Under the pieces are notes generated by a model. It did not search any database, had not been told where the DNA came from, and was given only the letters and a program-made list of their open reading frames with translations. From positions 1 to 64,000 of the forward strand of contig NZ_BBYR01000013.1 in the NCBI RefSeq assembly GCF_001293525.1: DNA of 64,000 nt, given 5' to 3'. This document shows, in pieces, positions 7,116-15,597 of the stretch. A program made the translations under genes and the position numbers. Numbering within the stretch: the stretch's first letter is position 1; each line of letters begins with the position of its first letter. The stretch is from Pseudideonella sakaiensis. GTDB taxonomy: Bacteria > Pseudomonadota > Gammaproteobacteria > Burkholderiales > Burkholderiaceae_C.

Positions 7116-8567
7116 CTACAACCCCAGGCGCTCCCGCCAGCGCGCCGGGACCAGGGCGTCCACCGCGAGCGCGAGCAGCATCGACGCCCCGAGCAGCGGG
7201 TAGAGCCCGCCCAGCAGCACCGCCACCGCGATGGCGCCGGCCGCCGCGCGGTCGCCGGCCCGGCGCGGCGGCGCGGCCAGGCGGCCGGCCGGGCGCCGCT
7301 TCCACCACATCACCGCCGCCGACACCGCCAGCATCACGATCGACACGCAGGCGGCCAGCATCACGGCCTGGTTCGCAGCGCCGAACTGGCGGCCGGTGTG
7401 CAGGCTGATGCCCCATTCGGTGGCGCGCCCGAGGGCCCCGTAGTCCGCATAGCCGACGTCGGCCAGCACCGCGCCGGTGTGGCGGTCGAGGTGGAGCACG
7501 CGGATGCCTCGGACGTCGTCCGGGAAGTGGAGCGCGGAGTAGGCGCCGCGCGGGCCGGCGGGCAGGCGCACCGGCGTGCCGGCCGGCAGGCCGGCGGCGG
7601 CGATGCGCTCCAGCGCGTCGTTCAGGCCGAAGGCCGGCCGAGGCGCGGTGGACGTCGTCGCCGGGGCAGGCGCGTCGACGCCGGAGCCGGCGTCTCCAGC
7701 GTGCCCGGCATGGCCTCCCGCCGCCGCGCCGCCGGCCCCGGCCGCCGGCGCCGAGGAGACCGGCACCGGGACCTGCCCGAGCGCCCAGGGCACCGCGGTC
7801 AGCCCGGCCAGCGGCGGTGCCGACGACGACGGCGGCGGCGGACCCCAGACGTAGGGGGCCACGCCCAGTCCCCACGCGGCGCTCAGCTGGCCGAAGCGCT
7901 CGCCCCAGAACGCCGACCACGGCAGCCCGGTGACGGCCAGGAACAGGATCGCCACGGCGGCCACGCTGCCGGTGAGTGCGTGCAGGTCCCGCCACCAGCG
8001 CCGTTGCGCGGGCCGGCCCTGCACGCGGAGCACGCTGCCGGGCCGGCCGCGCGGCCACCACAGGAAGACGCCCGACAGCACCAGCACGATCGCCCAGCCG
8101 GCGACGACCTCGACCAGGTGGTTGGCCACCGCGCCGGCGATCGCGAGCGAATGCAGCCGCTTCACGAGCTCCATCAGGCGCTGCGCGTCCGGCAGGCGGC
8201 CCAGCACCCGACCGTCCGCCGGGTCGAGGTAGACGGCGACCACGCCCGCGCCGGCCGTGCGCACGCCCACCTCGGCACTGCGCCCCGGCGCCGCCGGCGC
8301 CACGTAGCGCACCGCGTCGCCGGGCTCGGCGGCAAGCGCGAGCGCGACCAGGGTCTGCGCATCGAGCACGCCCGCGCGCGGCGGCGCGACCTCGCGCAGC
8401 GGCGCGTAGAGCAGCGCCTCGATCGGCTCCTTGAACAGGTAGAGCCCGCCGGTGACCGCCAGCAGCACGAGGAAGGGCAGGCAGACCAGGCCGGCATAGA
8501 AATGCCAGCGCCAGACGCGGCGGAACAGCGCGGAGTCGCCCGGCGCGACCGGGGCGGGCGCGGCCAT
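7116..8567 (-). CDS. PepSY-associated TM helix protein (metal/siderophore reductase type)
   Basis: The 483-residue inner-membrane protein has transmembrane segments near 17-40, 145-170, 195-215, 395-420 and 430-470. The first is preceded by RRVWRWHFYAGL, and RDLHALTG precedes the third; such His-bearing motifs are typical of PepSY_TM proteins that accompany TonB receptors and are thought to reduce imported metal complexes. A periplasmic loop of roughly 170 residues includes an unusual low-complexity stretch rich in Ala, Gly and Pro with GGHAGHAGD, a possible metal-binding insertion. The ATG overlaps the stop of the TonB receptor gene (ATGA), so translation is coupled to it. Confidence 0.9.
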   Translation of the reverse strand: MAAPAPVAPGDSALFRRVWRWHFYAGLVCLPFLVLLAVTGGLYLFKEPIEALLYAPLREVAPPRAGVLDAQTLVALALAAEPGDAVRYVAPAAPGRSAEVGVRTAGAGVVAVYLDPADGRVLGRLPDAQRLMELVKRLHSLAIAGAVANHLVEVVAGWAIVLVLSGVFLWWPRGRPGSVLRVQGRPAQRRWWRDLHALTGSVAAVAILFLAVTGLPWSAFWGERFGQLSAAWGLGVAPYVWGPPPPSSSAPPLAGLTAVPWALGQVPVPVSSAPAAGAGGAAAGGHAGHAGDAGSGVDAPAPATTSTAPRPAFGLNDALERIAAAGLPAGTPVRLPAGPRGAYSALHFPDDVRGIRVLHLDRHTGAVLADVGYADYGALGRATEWGISLHTGRQFGAANQAVMLAACVSIVMLAVSAAVMWWKRRPAGRLAAPPRRAGDRAAAGAIAVAVLLGGLYPLLGASMLLALAVDALVPARWRERLGL

Positions 8568-10729
8568 CAGAACTTCAGCCGCAGGCCGGCCTGCAGCGAG
8601 CGCGGCGCGCCCGGCGTGAGGATGGCGGCCGTGGGCGCGGCGCGGTCCTGCACGCTGAACAGCGAGACGGTGGCCTTGTCGCCGAGGTTGCGCCCCTCGA
8701 CGTAGACCTCCCAGCCGGCCGCGACGAAGCCGGCGCGCAGGCCCCAGAGGCGGTAGCCCTCGACGCCGTAGGTGTTGGCGAAGTCGGCCCAGCGGTGGCC
8801 GACCACGTCGAAGGTCGGGCCGGCGTAGAAGCCGCTCGCATGCCGGTAGAGCAGCTCGCCCTTCAGCGCATGCCGCGGCGCGGCAGGCAAGCGGTTGTTG
8901 CCGTAGCCCGGGTCGCCGCGGAAGCGGAAGTCGTTCAGCGTCAGGCTGAGCAGCGGCTCGACGCGGTGCTGCCCGTCGTCGCCGAGCGCGAGGCTCGCGC
9001 CGAGCAGCGCCTCGACCCCGGCATGCACCGTGCGGCCGACGTTGGCCGACAGGCTGGTGCCGGGCGCCTTCGGGTCGTCGCGCGACAGGATCTCGTCGCG
9101 CAACCAGGCGTGGTAGACCGCCAGGTCCCAGCGGACCCGGTGCCGTCCGACGGCCTCGCTGCCGCGGGTGCCCAGCTCCAGCACGGTGCCGTGCATCGCG
9201 TCCAGCGTGGCCTGGTTGCCGCGCACGTCGTCTTCCAGCTCGTAGAGCGTGGGCGCCTCGTACAGGCGGCTCAGGTTGGCGAACAGCTGGCTGTCCGGCG
9301 TCAGCTGCCGGATCAGGCCGACGCGCGGGTTCAGGCTGTCGTAGCGGCCCGTCGGGTCGCGCAGCGCGCCGCTGGCCGCATCGGTGTTGCGGATCCGGCG
9401 GCTGCCGCTCACCGCCTGCGCGCCATAGACCGCCGTCCAGCCGGGGGCGAACTGCCAGCGGTCGAGCACGAAGGCCTCGGTGTTGTCGGCCGCGTTGTCG
9501 ACGCGGGTCGACAGCGTGCGGGCACCGCCGGGCACGTAGGCGAAGTTGCCGCCCGTCACGGTGGTGGTGCCCACGTTCAGCCCGGCCAGCAGCTCGTGCG
9601 CGCCGAGGCGGCGCTGGTAGCGCAGCATGCCGCCGAGGTTGCGCTGCTCGGTGTCGATCAGCAGGCTGAAGAAGGGCGGCGCATAGACGATCGGGTGCTC
9701 GAGCCGCTGCACCTCGTAGGACAGGCCCGCGCTCACGCTGGCGCCGTCGCCCAGGTCCCATCGGGTCTTGTTGGCCAGCCGCGCCGTGCGCACGTTGTAC
9801 TGGTAGTCGCCGGCGAGCGCGGCGGCCTGCGCGCGGCGCGGATCGGCGGCGAACTCGGCGCGGGTCAGCGCGCCGGGCAGCTGCTGGTCGTTGTCGATGG
9901 CGCTGGCGTAGAAGCGCGTGCTGGCGCCTGCGCCGAGCTGCCAGCCGGCGTTGGCGTGCAGCCCCATGCGGCGCTGCCGGAGGTGCTCGCGGTAGCCGTC
10001 GCTGCGCCGGCCTTCGACGCTGACGAGGCCGTCGACGTCGCCGGCCACGGCGCCGACGGTCGCGCGGGCCTGCCGCTCGCCGAAGCGGCCGGCGCCCAGC
10101 AGCACCTCGTTCGGCGCGCCGTCGCGGGCGGTGGGCGAGATGAAGTCGATCGCGCCGCCGAGCGTGCTCGCGCCATAGGCCAGCGCGTTCGCGCCGCGCG
10201 CCACCACGATGTGGCGGGCGGACAGCGGATCGACGTCGCGGTTGTGGTTGTTGCCGTCGGCCGCGGTCACCGGCAGGCCGTCCTGCAGCAGCTTGATGCC
10301 ATTGCCGTCGTAGTTGGTGGCGTCCAGGTTGGAGCCGCGGCTGGACAGGAAGGAGCCGTCGCCGGTCACGCCGCTGGCCGCCCAGACGCCGGGCACGTAG
10401 CGCAGCATGTCGGTCAGCGTGGCGACGCTGCGCTGGCGCAGCGATTCGCCGTCGACCAGCGTGACGGCGCCCGGCGTGGCGGCCTGCTCGGCCGCCAGCG
10501 CGCGCTGCGCCTCGTCGCCGACGCCGCGGCCGGTGACGACGACTTTCTGCAGCTGGGTCTGCGCGGGCGGCGCGCTGCGCCCGGCGGCGGCGGCAGAGGC
10601 TGAGTCAGCCGCCGGAACGGCGGCGGGGGGCGCCGCCGCGGGCGGGGCCGGCGGCGCGGTCTGGGCCCGTGCGAGCGCACAGGGGAGGAGGGCGAGCGCG
10701 GCGAAGGCCGCGCGGGTCAGGCGAGTCAT
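8567..10729 (-). CDS. TonB-dependent outer membrane receptor
   Basis: The 720-residue protein has a signal peptide (cleavage after ALARA-Q, about residue 22), a Pro/Ala-rich stretch, then a TonB-box-like QKVVVTG (about 61-67), a plug domain with LTDMLRYVPGVW, SRGSN and IKLLQDGLP, and a 22-strand type barrel that ends in the outer-membrane signature Lys-Phe. The SRGSNLDATNYDGNGIKLL region resembles FecA/YncD-type iron-complex receptors. It should import a metal chelate across the outer membrane using TonB energy. It lies between the DUF2946 gene and the coupled PepSY gene, a combination common in iron or copper acquisition loci. The transported ligand cannot be read from sequence. Confidence 0.93.
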   Translation of the reverse strand: MTRLTRAAFAALALLPCALARAQTAPPAPPAAAPPAAVPAADSASAAAAGRSAPPAQTQLQKVVVTGRGVGDEAQRALAAEQAATPGAVTLVDGESLRQRSVATLTDMLRYVPGVWAASGVTGDGSFLSSRGSNLDATNYDGNGIKLLQDGLPVTAADGNNHNRDVDPLSARHIVVARGANALAYGASTLGGAIDFISPTARDGAPNEVLLGAGRFGERQARATVGAVAGDVDGLVSVEGRRSDGYREHLRQRRMGLHANAGWQLGAGASTRFYASAIDNDQQLPGALTRAEFAADPRRAQAAALAGDYQYNVRTARLANKTRWDLGDGASVSAGLSYEVQRLEHPIVYAPPFFSLLIDTEQRNLGGMLRYQRRLGAHELLAGLNVGTTTVTGGNFAYVPGGARTLSTRVDNAADNTEAFVLDRWQFAPGWTAVYGAQAVSGSRRIRNTDAASGALRDPTGRYDSLNPRVGLIRQLTPDSQLFANLSRLYEAPTLYELEDDVRGNQATLDAMHGTVLELGTRGSEAVGRHRVRWDLAVYHAWLRDEILSRDDPKAPGTSLSANVGRTVHAGVEALLGASLALGDDGQHRVEPLLSLTLNDFRFRGDPGYGNNRLPAAPRHALKGELLYRHASGFYAGPTFDVVGHRWADFANTYGVEGYRLWGLRAGFVAAGWEVYVEGRNLGDKATVSLFSVQDRAAPTAAILTPGAPRSLQAGLRLKF

Positions 10730-10905
10730 GGGAAAGGTCCGTCAGGGGCAGGGGCCACGACGCGGACGGCCCGCGGGCTCGTCCGGTCGTCCGTGCGCGA
10801 CCGCGCCACCGCGCGCCGGCGAGGCCGGGCGGGGGCGCGACGCGTGGGCGCCAGCGGGTGGCGCGGGGCCGTCGGGCGACGCCGGGCAGCCGGCGTCCGC
10901 GGCCC

Positions 10906-11301
10906 TCAGGCGCGCGCGGGCGGCCCCTGGGACGGGGGCGTGGGGGCTTGCGCCCGCGCACGCGGCACCGGCCGCTCGCGCGGCGGCGGCTCGAGACCCG
11001 CGTCCCGCAGCACGACGGTGCTGGCGGCCGCCGCCGGCGGCGGCAAGGTGGCCCCGAGCGCGCACAGCGGCGCGCAATCGACCATGCGGCCGGTGCCGAG
11101 GCTGTCACCGCCCAGGGCGTCGCGGATCTCCGGCGGAAGCGCCGCCAGCACGGCCTGGGCGCGCGCGGGATCGCCGCACCAGGCCCCGGCCACCGCATCG
11201 CCACGGTTCATCGCCGCGGCATGCACGACCGGCAGCCACAGCTGCGCGACCAGGGCCCAGAGGACCAGGAAGGACGGCAGGCGGGCGGCGGCGAGGCGCA
11301 T
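10906..11301 (-). CDS. DUF2946 family small exported protein
   Basis: The 131-residue product begins with a hydrophobic N-terminal segment (LPSFLVLWALVAQLWLPVVHA), either a signal peptide or an anchor. It carries the DUF2946 pattern: WCGDP, LPPEI and a C-terminal DCAPLCA pair of cysteines that could bind copper or another metal. Its Pro/Arg-rich tail is variable. DUF2946 genes commonly precede TonB receptors or copper proteins, as here. In the 176-base gap to the receptor gene no strong promoter was seen. A TAGAAT hexamer lies about 10 bases ahead of the ATG on the minus strand. Confidence 0.8.
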   Translation of the reverse strand: MRLAAARLPSFLVLWALVAQLWLPVVHAAAMNRGDAVAGAWCGDPARAQAVLAALPPEIRDALGGDSLGTGRMVDCAPLCALGATLPPPAAAASTVVLRDAGLEPPPRERPVPRARAQAPTPPSQGPPARA

Positions 11302-11363
11302 GGAGACCAAAATTCTAGACGGCCCCTCGGCACCGCCCTGCCCGCACCGGCGCGCCGGCGCGC

Positions 11364-11963
11364 TCAGGCGACCCAGGGCCGGATGCGCTGCACCGCGTTC
11401 GCCACGTAGGCCGCCTTCTCGCCGACCGGCGCCACGTAGTGCAGCGCGGCCTCGGCGGCCTCCCAGCCCTGGGTGCGGGCGATGATCCAGGCCGCCAGGT
11501 AGGGCGACGCGAAGCAGCCGCCGGCCGTGGCCACGTTGCCGCGCGCGAAGAAGGGCTGGTCCAGCACCTCGACGCCGGCGGCCTGGACCCAGGGCTTGGT
11601 GCTCAGGTCGGTGCAGGCCGGCACGCCGTCCACCAGGCCCAGCCGCGCCAGCACCAGCGTGCCGGAGCATTGCGCGGCGATCAGCTGCCGCGCCGGGTCG
11701 AGCCGGATGCGCGCCATCAGCGCGTCGGACGCCACCACCTCGCGCGTCTGCATCCCGCTGCCGACGATCACCGCGTCGGCCGACGCCGCCTCCTCCAGCG
11801 TCGACTGGGCCTCGACCGTGACGCCGTTCATCGAGGTCACGCGCGGCTCGGGGCAGCAGATCGTCACCCGCCAGCCGGGGGCCTTGATGCGGTTCAGCAC
11901 CCCGAGCGCGATGAAGGAATCGAGCTCGTTGAAGCCCTGGAAGGTGAGGATGGCGATGTGCAT
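11364..11963 (-). CDS. DJ-1/PfpI family protein
   Basis: The 199-residue protein follows the class-I glutamine amidotransferase-like fold: MHIAILTFQGFNELD at the start, VIVGSGMQT, and the nucleophile elbow AAQCSGTLVLA with the reactive Cys near residue 98. It then has TDLSTKPWV and GNVATAGGCFASPYLAAWI, seen in PfpI/ThiJ members. No AraC-type DNA-binding domain is fused, so it is an enzyme or chaperone rather than a regulator. Possible activities are amidase, glyoxalase III or isonitrile-hydratase-like; the sequence does not choose. A CACAAT hexamer ends 6 bases before the ATG. Confidence 0.88.
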   Translation of the reverse strand: MHIAILTFQGFNELDSFIALGVLNRIKAPGWRVTICCPEPRVTSMNGVTVEAQSTLEEAASADAVIVGSGMQTREVVASDALMARIRLDPARQLIAAQCSGTLVLARLGLVDGVPACTDLSTKPWVQAAGVEVLDQPFFARGNVATAGGCFASPYLAAWIIARTQGWEAAEAALHYVAPVGEKAAYVANAVQRIRPWVA

Positions 11964-12088
11964 CCCGGCATTGTGGGGCGCGCCCGGCCGGCGCGCAGCA
12001 GCGTCGCCGTGCAGGCGGGCGGCCGGCGTCACCGTGCAGCGCCGGCGGCCGGCTTCACCGTCAGGCCCGGTGCGGCGCGACGACGCCG

Positions 12089-12631
12089 TCAGGCCCCGGG
12101 CGGCGCCGGCAGCGGCGGCGGATCCGCCAGCTGCCGCACCATGTGCACCTTGCCCCGGTAGCCCTGCGGCGTCGCGATGGCCAGCGGCTCGGTGCCGAAC
12201 ACCGTGAAGCCGGCGCCGCGGTACAGCGCCAGCGCCGGCGCATTGCCCTCGGTGACCGTCAGCGTGACGAGGAAGACGCCGGGTCGCGCCGCGGCCTCGT
12301 CGAGCGCCGCCTGCAGCAGCCGCCGCCCGAGGCCCTGGCCGCGCGCCGCCTCGCGGACGAACATGCCGATCACCAGCGCCTTGTGCCGCGTCTTGGGCTT
12401 GGCCGAGAACTCGACGCTGACGGTGCCGACGAGGCGGCCGGCGTCGTCGAAGGCACCGAAGGCCCGGCCCAGCCCGGCCGGGTCCGCGACCCGCTGCAGC
12501 CACCAGGCCTCCGGCGCCGCCGCCCGCTCCTCGGCGGTGGACGTGAAGGCGTCGGCGGCCGCGGCATAGGCGTGCAGCATCAGCGGCTGGTAGGCCGGGA
12601 GGTCGGCGGCCGTCAGGGGGGCGATGTGCAT
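12089..12631 (-). CDS. GNAT family N-acetyltransferase
   Basis: The 180-residue protein shows the GNAT core MFVREAARGQGLGRRLLQAAL (acetyl-CoA loop RGQGLG) followed by LTVTEGNAPALALYRGAGF, a very typical RimI-like pair. The N-terminal part (ADLPAYQPLMLHAYAAAADAF) is the substrate-side helix pair. It has an Arg/Pro tail after residue 160. Substrate unknown. It lies between the DJ-1/PfpI and GFA genes with gaps of 125 and 72 bases, all on the minus strand. Confidence 0.88.
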   Translation of the reverse strand: MHIAPLTAADLPAYQPLMLHAYAAAADAFTSTAEERAAAPEAWWLQRVADPAGLGRAFGAFDDAGRLVGTVSVEFSAKPKTRHKALVIGMFVREAARGQGLGRRLLQAALDEAAARPGVFLVTLTVTEGNAPALALYRGAGFTVFGTEPLAIATPQGYRGKVHMVRQLADPPPLPAPPGA

Positions 12632-12703
12632 GGCGTGCGAGCGAAAGGACAGGGATCCGTCGGCATCGTGGCGGCCGGCGACCGTGCGGGTGCGAGTCTC
12701 GGC

Positions 12704-13066
12704 TTACTCATCCAGGAAGCGCCAGGTGTCCGCGCCATCGAAGCGGCGCACGCGCACCGCGGCCACCAGGGCCGGGTCGAAGTTGGCGAGGTGGACGCCG
12801 TGCTTCACGCCCGGGGTGATCTCCAGCGGCTCCCAGTGCGTGACGCAGCCGCAGTGCCGGCAGCGCACGGTGCGCAGCGTCCGGTCGCCCCAGACATAGG
12901 CGGCGGTCTCCTCGGGGTGCCCCGTGATCTGCACGCTGCCGAAGGGGAAGTAGACCCAGGGCCCACCGATGCGGCGGCACAAGGAGCAGTTGCAGGCAGT
13001 GGCAACGGTCGGCGTCGACGGCAGCGTCAGCCGCACCGCGCCGCAGTGGCAGGCGCCTTCGTGCAT
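12704..13066 (-). CDS. GFA family protein (glutathione-dependent formaldehyde-activating type)
   Basis: The 120-residue product matches the GFA/CENP-V zinc fold: GACHCGAVRL (first Cys pair), ATACNCSLCRR (second set) and VRCRHCGCVTHWEP (third pair), with HGVHLANFDP near the end. The cysteine pattern CxC, CxxC, CxxC binds two structural zinc ions in the family. Members are annotated as glutathione-dependent formaldehyde-activating enzymes, though most have unproven activity. A GGAGAG site precedes the ATG. The next gene upstream is the cysteine hydrolase at 13097-13654. Confidence 0.92.
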   Translation of the reverse strand: MHEGACHCGAVRLTLPSTPTVATACNCSLCRRIGGPWVYFPFGSVQITGHPEETAAYVWGDRTLRTVRCRHCGCVTHWEPLEITPGVKHGVHLANFDPALVAAVRVRRFDGADTWRFLDE

Positions 13067-13096
13067 CGGTGCTCTCCGGCGGTTGGCCTGGGCCGT

Positions 13097-13654
13097 TCAG
13101 GCGAACACCGCCTCGTCGACCGGTACGGCGGCGTTGCGGCGGCCCGGGTAGGACAGCCAGCGCATCGCCACGTTGAGGTCGTCGACGACGCTGCGCGCCT
13201 CGACGACGCGGCCCGGCTCGAGCACCATGTCCTCGGTGGTGTGGGCGTCGCTGAGCAGGGTCAGGTCGTAGCCGCGGTCCAGCGCACCGTAGGCGGTGGC
13301 GCGGATGCACCAGTTGGTCGCGGCCCCCGCGAGCAGCAGGTGCGCCGCGCCGAGGCGGTCGAGCTCGGCCACCAGCCCGGTGTCCTCGAAGGCCGAGTTG
13401 TGGCGCTTGGGGATGGTGCACTCCTGCGGCGCCGGCACGAGTTCCGGCACCCACTGCCAGCCCGGCGAGCCGGGGCGCAGGCCGTCGTCGTCGGCATGCT
13501 GCACCCAGACCACCGGCACGCCCGCGTCGCGGGCGCGCACGACGGCCTGCGCCACCTTCGCGACGACCTGGTCACGGTTCCAGGCCTGGGCGACCACGCC
13601 GACCTGGACGTCGACGACGAGCAGCACGGCGGACGATCCGGGGCGGGTGGGCAT
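13097..13654 (-). CDS. Cysteine hydrolase (isochorismatase family)
   Basis: The 185-residue protein has the isochorismatase-like fold with a full catalytic triad: Asp in LLVVDVQVG, Lys in ECTIPKRHNSAF, and Cys in GAATNWCIRATA. The DLTLLSDAHTTED block that follows is also conserved. This type hydrolyses small amides or ethers (nicotinamidase, ureidoacrylate or N-carbamoyl substrates); the exact one is not visible. ATG 13654 has an AGGAGA ribosome site. It is divergent from the toxin-antitoxin operon, with a 140-base gap. Confidence 0.92.
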   Translation of the reverse strand: MPTRPGSSAVLLVVDVQVGVVAQAWNRDQVVAKVAQAVVRARDAGVPVVWVQHADDDGLRPGSPGWQWVPELVPAPQECTIPKRHNSAFEDTGLVAELDRLGAAHLLLAGAATNWCIRATAYGALDRGYDLTLLSDAHTTEDMVLEPGRVVEARSVVDDLNVAMRWLSYPGRRNAAVPVDEAVFA

Positions 13655-13796
13655 GGGATGTCTCCTGGGCTGGGGCGGGAGGGTATAGCCCGCGGGGGGG
13701 CCAGCCATCAGATCGTAGCCGCTCCGCCGATCCCCGCCATGCGCGACGCGTCGACCAGGCTCCCGACGAAGCGGCCGATGAGCGCCCCCGGAGAAC

Positions 13797-13825
13797 TTGT
13801 CGTCGTAGTGCGAATGCACTACATT
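13797..13825 (+). promoter_or_regulatory. Promoter with embedded operator palindrome of the toxin-antitoxin operon
   Basis: A -35 TTGTCG (13797-13802) and a -10 TACATT (13820-13825) are spaced by 17 bases. Between them, and reaching into the -10 box, sits the perfect inverted repeat GTAGTGC-GAAT-GCACTAC (13805-13822). A palindrome at this place is the classical binding site for an autorepressing antitoxin. Transcription would start close to 13832, the A of the antitoxin ATG, so the message may be leaderless. Confidence 0.75.
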
Positions 13826-13831
13826 GAACCC

Positions 13832-14104
13832 ATGAAGACTGCCGTGATCCCGCAAGTCCGCGTCGATTCCCAGCTCCGTGCGGACCTGGATTCGGTGCTG
13901 CTGCCAGGCGAGACGCTGACGGAGTTCGTCGAAGCCTCCGTGCGTCGCGCCGTGGAGTTCCGTCGAGTGCAGACGGACTTTGCCGCGCGTTGCGACGCCT
14001 CGCTCGCGAGCTATGAACGCACGGGTCGATCCGTCGGCTCGGATGCCGTCCTGTCGAAGCTGGAAGCCAAGGTCGCGGCACGGGTCGAACAGTTGCGTCG
14101 ATGA
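13832..14104 (+). CDS. Type II antitoxin, YlcI/YnfO-like ribbon-helix-helix type
   Basis: The 90-residue protein starts KTAVIPQVRVDSQLRADLD and continues with GETLTEFVEASVRRAVEFRR, the pattern of a ribbon-helix-helix DNA-binding antitoxin (strand, then two helices). The C-terminal part (about 55-90) is the toxin-wrapping region. An in-frame ATG six codons upstream (13814) lies inside the operator, so 13832 is preferred. No Shine-Dalgarno sequence is visible before either start. Its TGA overlaps the toxin ATG (ATGA), the usual coupled arrangement. It should neutralise the ParE/RelE-like toxin and repress the operon. Confidence 0.85.
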   Translation: MKTAVIPQVRVDSQLRADLDSVLLPGETLTEFVEASVRRAVEFRRVQTDFAARCDASLASYERTGRSVGSDAVLSKLEAKVAARVEQLRR

Positions 14105-14415
14105 GGTTCAGGGTCGAGTTCACCCCGGAGGCCGAGGCGGACCTGGATCGACTGTTCGACGTCCTGCTCGAGCGCGCACAGACGCCGGAAGACGCGCTGC
14201 GCGCCTTCGAAGCGGTCGAGGCGCTCCACGTGGCTGCCGACGGCCACCTGTCCACCTCGCCCTACAGCTATCGCAAGGTCGGCCCCAGGCCCACGCTGCG
14301 CGAACTCATCGTTCCGTTCGGCTCGACCGGGTACGTCCTTCGCTTCGACATCCGCACGCCGGAACTCGTGCTCGTCATCGGCGCCCGTCACCAGCGCGAG
14401 GACGACTTCCACTGA
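14101..14415 (+). CDS. Type II toxin, RelE/ParE superfamily
   Basis: The 104-residue protein has the RelE/ParE pattern: MRFRVEFTPEAEADLDRLFDVL at the start (strand, helix with DL), a middle SPYSYRKVGPRPTLRELIVPFG, then YVLRFDIRTPELVLVIGARHQRED, the typical last strands and the GARHQR end. ParE members poison gyrase and RelE members cut ribosome-bound mRNA. The ARHQRED ending is more usual for ParE-like toxins, but the target is not proven. Translation is coupled to the antitoxin by an ATGA overlap. It is convergent with the AEC transporter gene 28 bases on. Confidence 0.9.
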   Translation: MRFRVEFTPEAEADLDRLFDVLLERAQTPEDALRAFEAVEALHVAADGHLSTSPYSYRKVGPRPTLRELIVPFGSTGYVLRFDIRTPELVLVIGARHQREDDFH

Positions 14416-14443
14416 AGCGCCCGCCGCAGGCCGGCGCCCCTGG

Positions 14444-15457
14444 TCAGCCCCCCGGCACGAACAGCGCCGCCGCCCCGGTGAAGGTGACGAAGGCCGCGAC
14501 CGTGCTCGCGAGGATGATGCGGGCGATGCGGCCGTTGTCGGCGCCGTAGCGCTCGGCGAGCATCGAGACGTTGCTGGCGCTGGGCAGCGCGGCGACGAGC
14601 ACGATGACGGTCAGGCCGAAGGCCGAGACCTCGGCGCCGGCGGCCCGGGCCAGGATGCCGAGCGCGAGCACCAGCAGCGGGTGCAGCAGCAGCTTCAGCG
14701 CGGCCACGGGCAGGTAGCGGCCGGGCGGCGTGCGGCCGTGGGCGTGGGCGCCGGCGCGCCAGAGCACGGCGCCGATCGTGAACAGGGCCACCGGCGAGGC
14801 GGCGTCGGCCAGCATGCGGACGATGTCGCCGGCGGCGCCAGGCAGGCCGACGCCGGCGACCGAGGCCGCGGCACCGAGCAGGATGGCCCAGGGCAGCGGG
14901 TTGGCGAGCGCGCCGCGCAGCGAGCGCAGCGCGGCGGCGCGGGCCCCGCCGGCGCCGCCGCCCTCGTGCCAGCCGTCGTCGCCGGCGCGTTCGCGCGGCA
15001 GCGCCTCGGCGAGCGCGATGCACAGCGTGCTGGTGATGATCAGGTCGATCAGGATCGTCGCGATGGCCGGCCCGGCGGCGGCCGGGCCGATCAGCGCCAC
15101 CAGCAGCGGCACGCCCATGAAGCCGGTGTTCGGGAAGGCGGCCACGAGCGCGCCGAAGCCGGCGTCGCGCAGGCTGACGCCGGCCGCGCCGGGGCTGCGG
15201 GCCCAGGTCAGCGCGATGCTCAGCGCCACCATCAGCAGCGCCGCGGCCAGGTAGATGCCGGCGAGCACGGGGTCGAACAGGCGCTCGGGTGGCAGTTGCT
15301 GGCCGAAGCGGAACAGCATGCACGGCAGCGCGAAGAACAGCACGAAGGCGTTCAGGCCGGGAATGGCCGACGCGGGCAGCGCGCCCTGGCGGGCGGCCAG
15401 GTAGCCGCAGAGGACGAGGCCGAAGAACGGCAGGGTGACGGAGACGATCGGCGGCAT
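14444..15457 (-). CDS. AEC family transporter (auxin efflux carrier type)
   Basis: The 337-residue protein is almost all hydrophobic with about 10 predicted membrane helices. It has the AEC pattern FPNTGFMGVPLLVALIG in the first half and LPSASNVSMLAERYGAD in the second, which form the two broken helices of the fold. A hydrophilic loop of about 40 residues near position 150 separates the halves. Bacterial AEC members export or import small organic acids such as malonate or malate; the substrate here is unknown. The gene is divergent from the helicase gene. Confidence 0.92.
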   Translation of the reverse strand: MPPIVSVTLPFFGLVLCGYLAARQGALPASAIPGLNAFVLFFALPCMLFRFGQQLPPERLFDPVLAGIYLAAALLMVALSIALTWARSPGAAGVSLRDAGFGALVAAFPNTGFMGVPLLVALIGPAAAGPAIATILIDLIITSTLCIALAEALPRERAGDDGWHEGGGAGGARAAALRSLRGALANPLPWAILLGAAASVAGVGLPGAAGDIVRMLADAASPVALFTIGAVLWRAGAHAHGRTPPGRYLPVAALKLLLHPLLVLALGILARAAGAEVSAFGLTVIVLVAALPSASNVSMLAERYGADNGRIARIILASTVAAFVTFTGAAALFVPGG

Positions 15458-15597
15458 GCGGGCGGCAGTATCGCAGCGCGGCGGGCGCGGCGCCGGGGCC
15501 GGCTCGCGCCAGCCCGCACAATCGGCCCCCGCCGCCCTGGCCCCTCCCCCCGCCGGTCCCCGAGCCCCTTGCTGCGCCCGTCCCGCCACCCCGCCCC

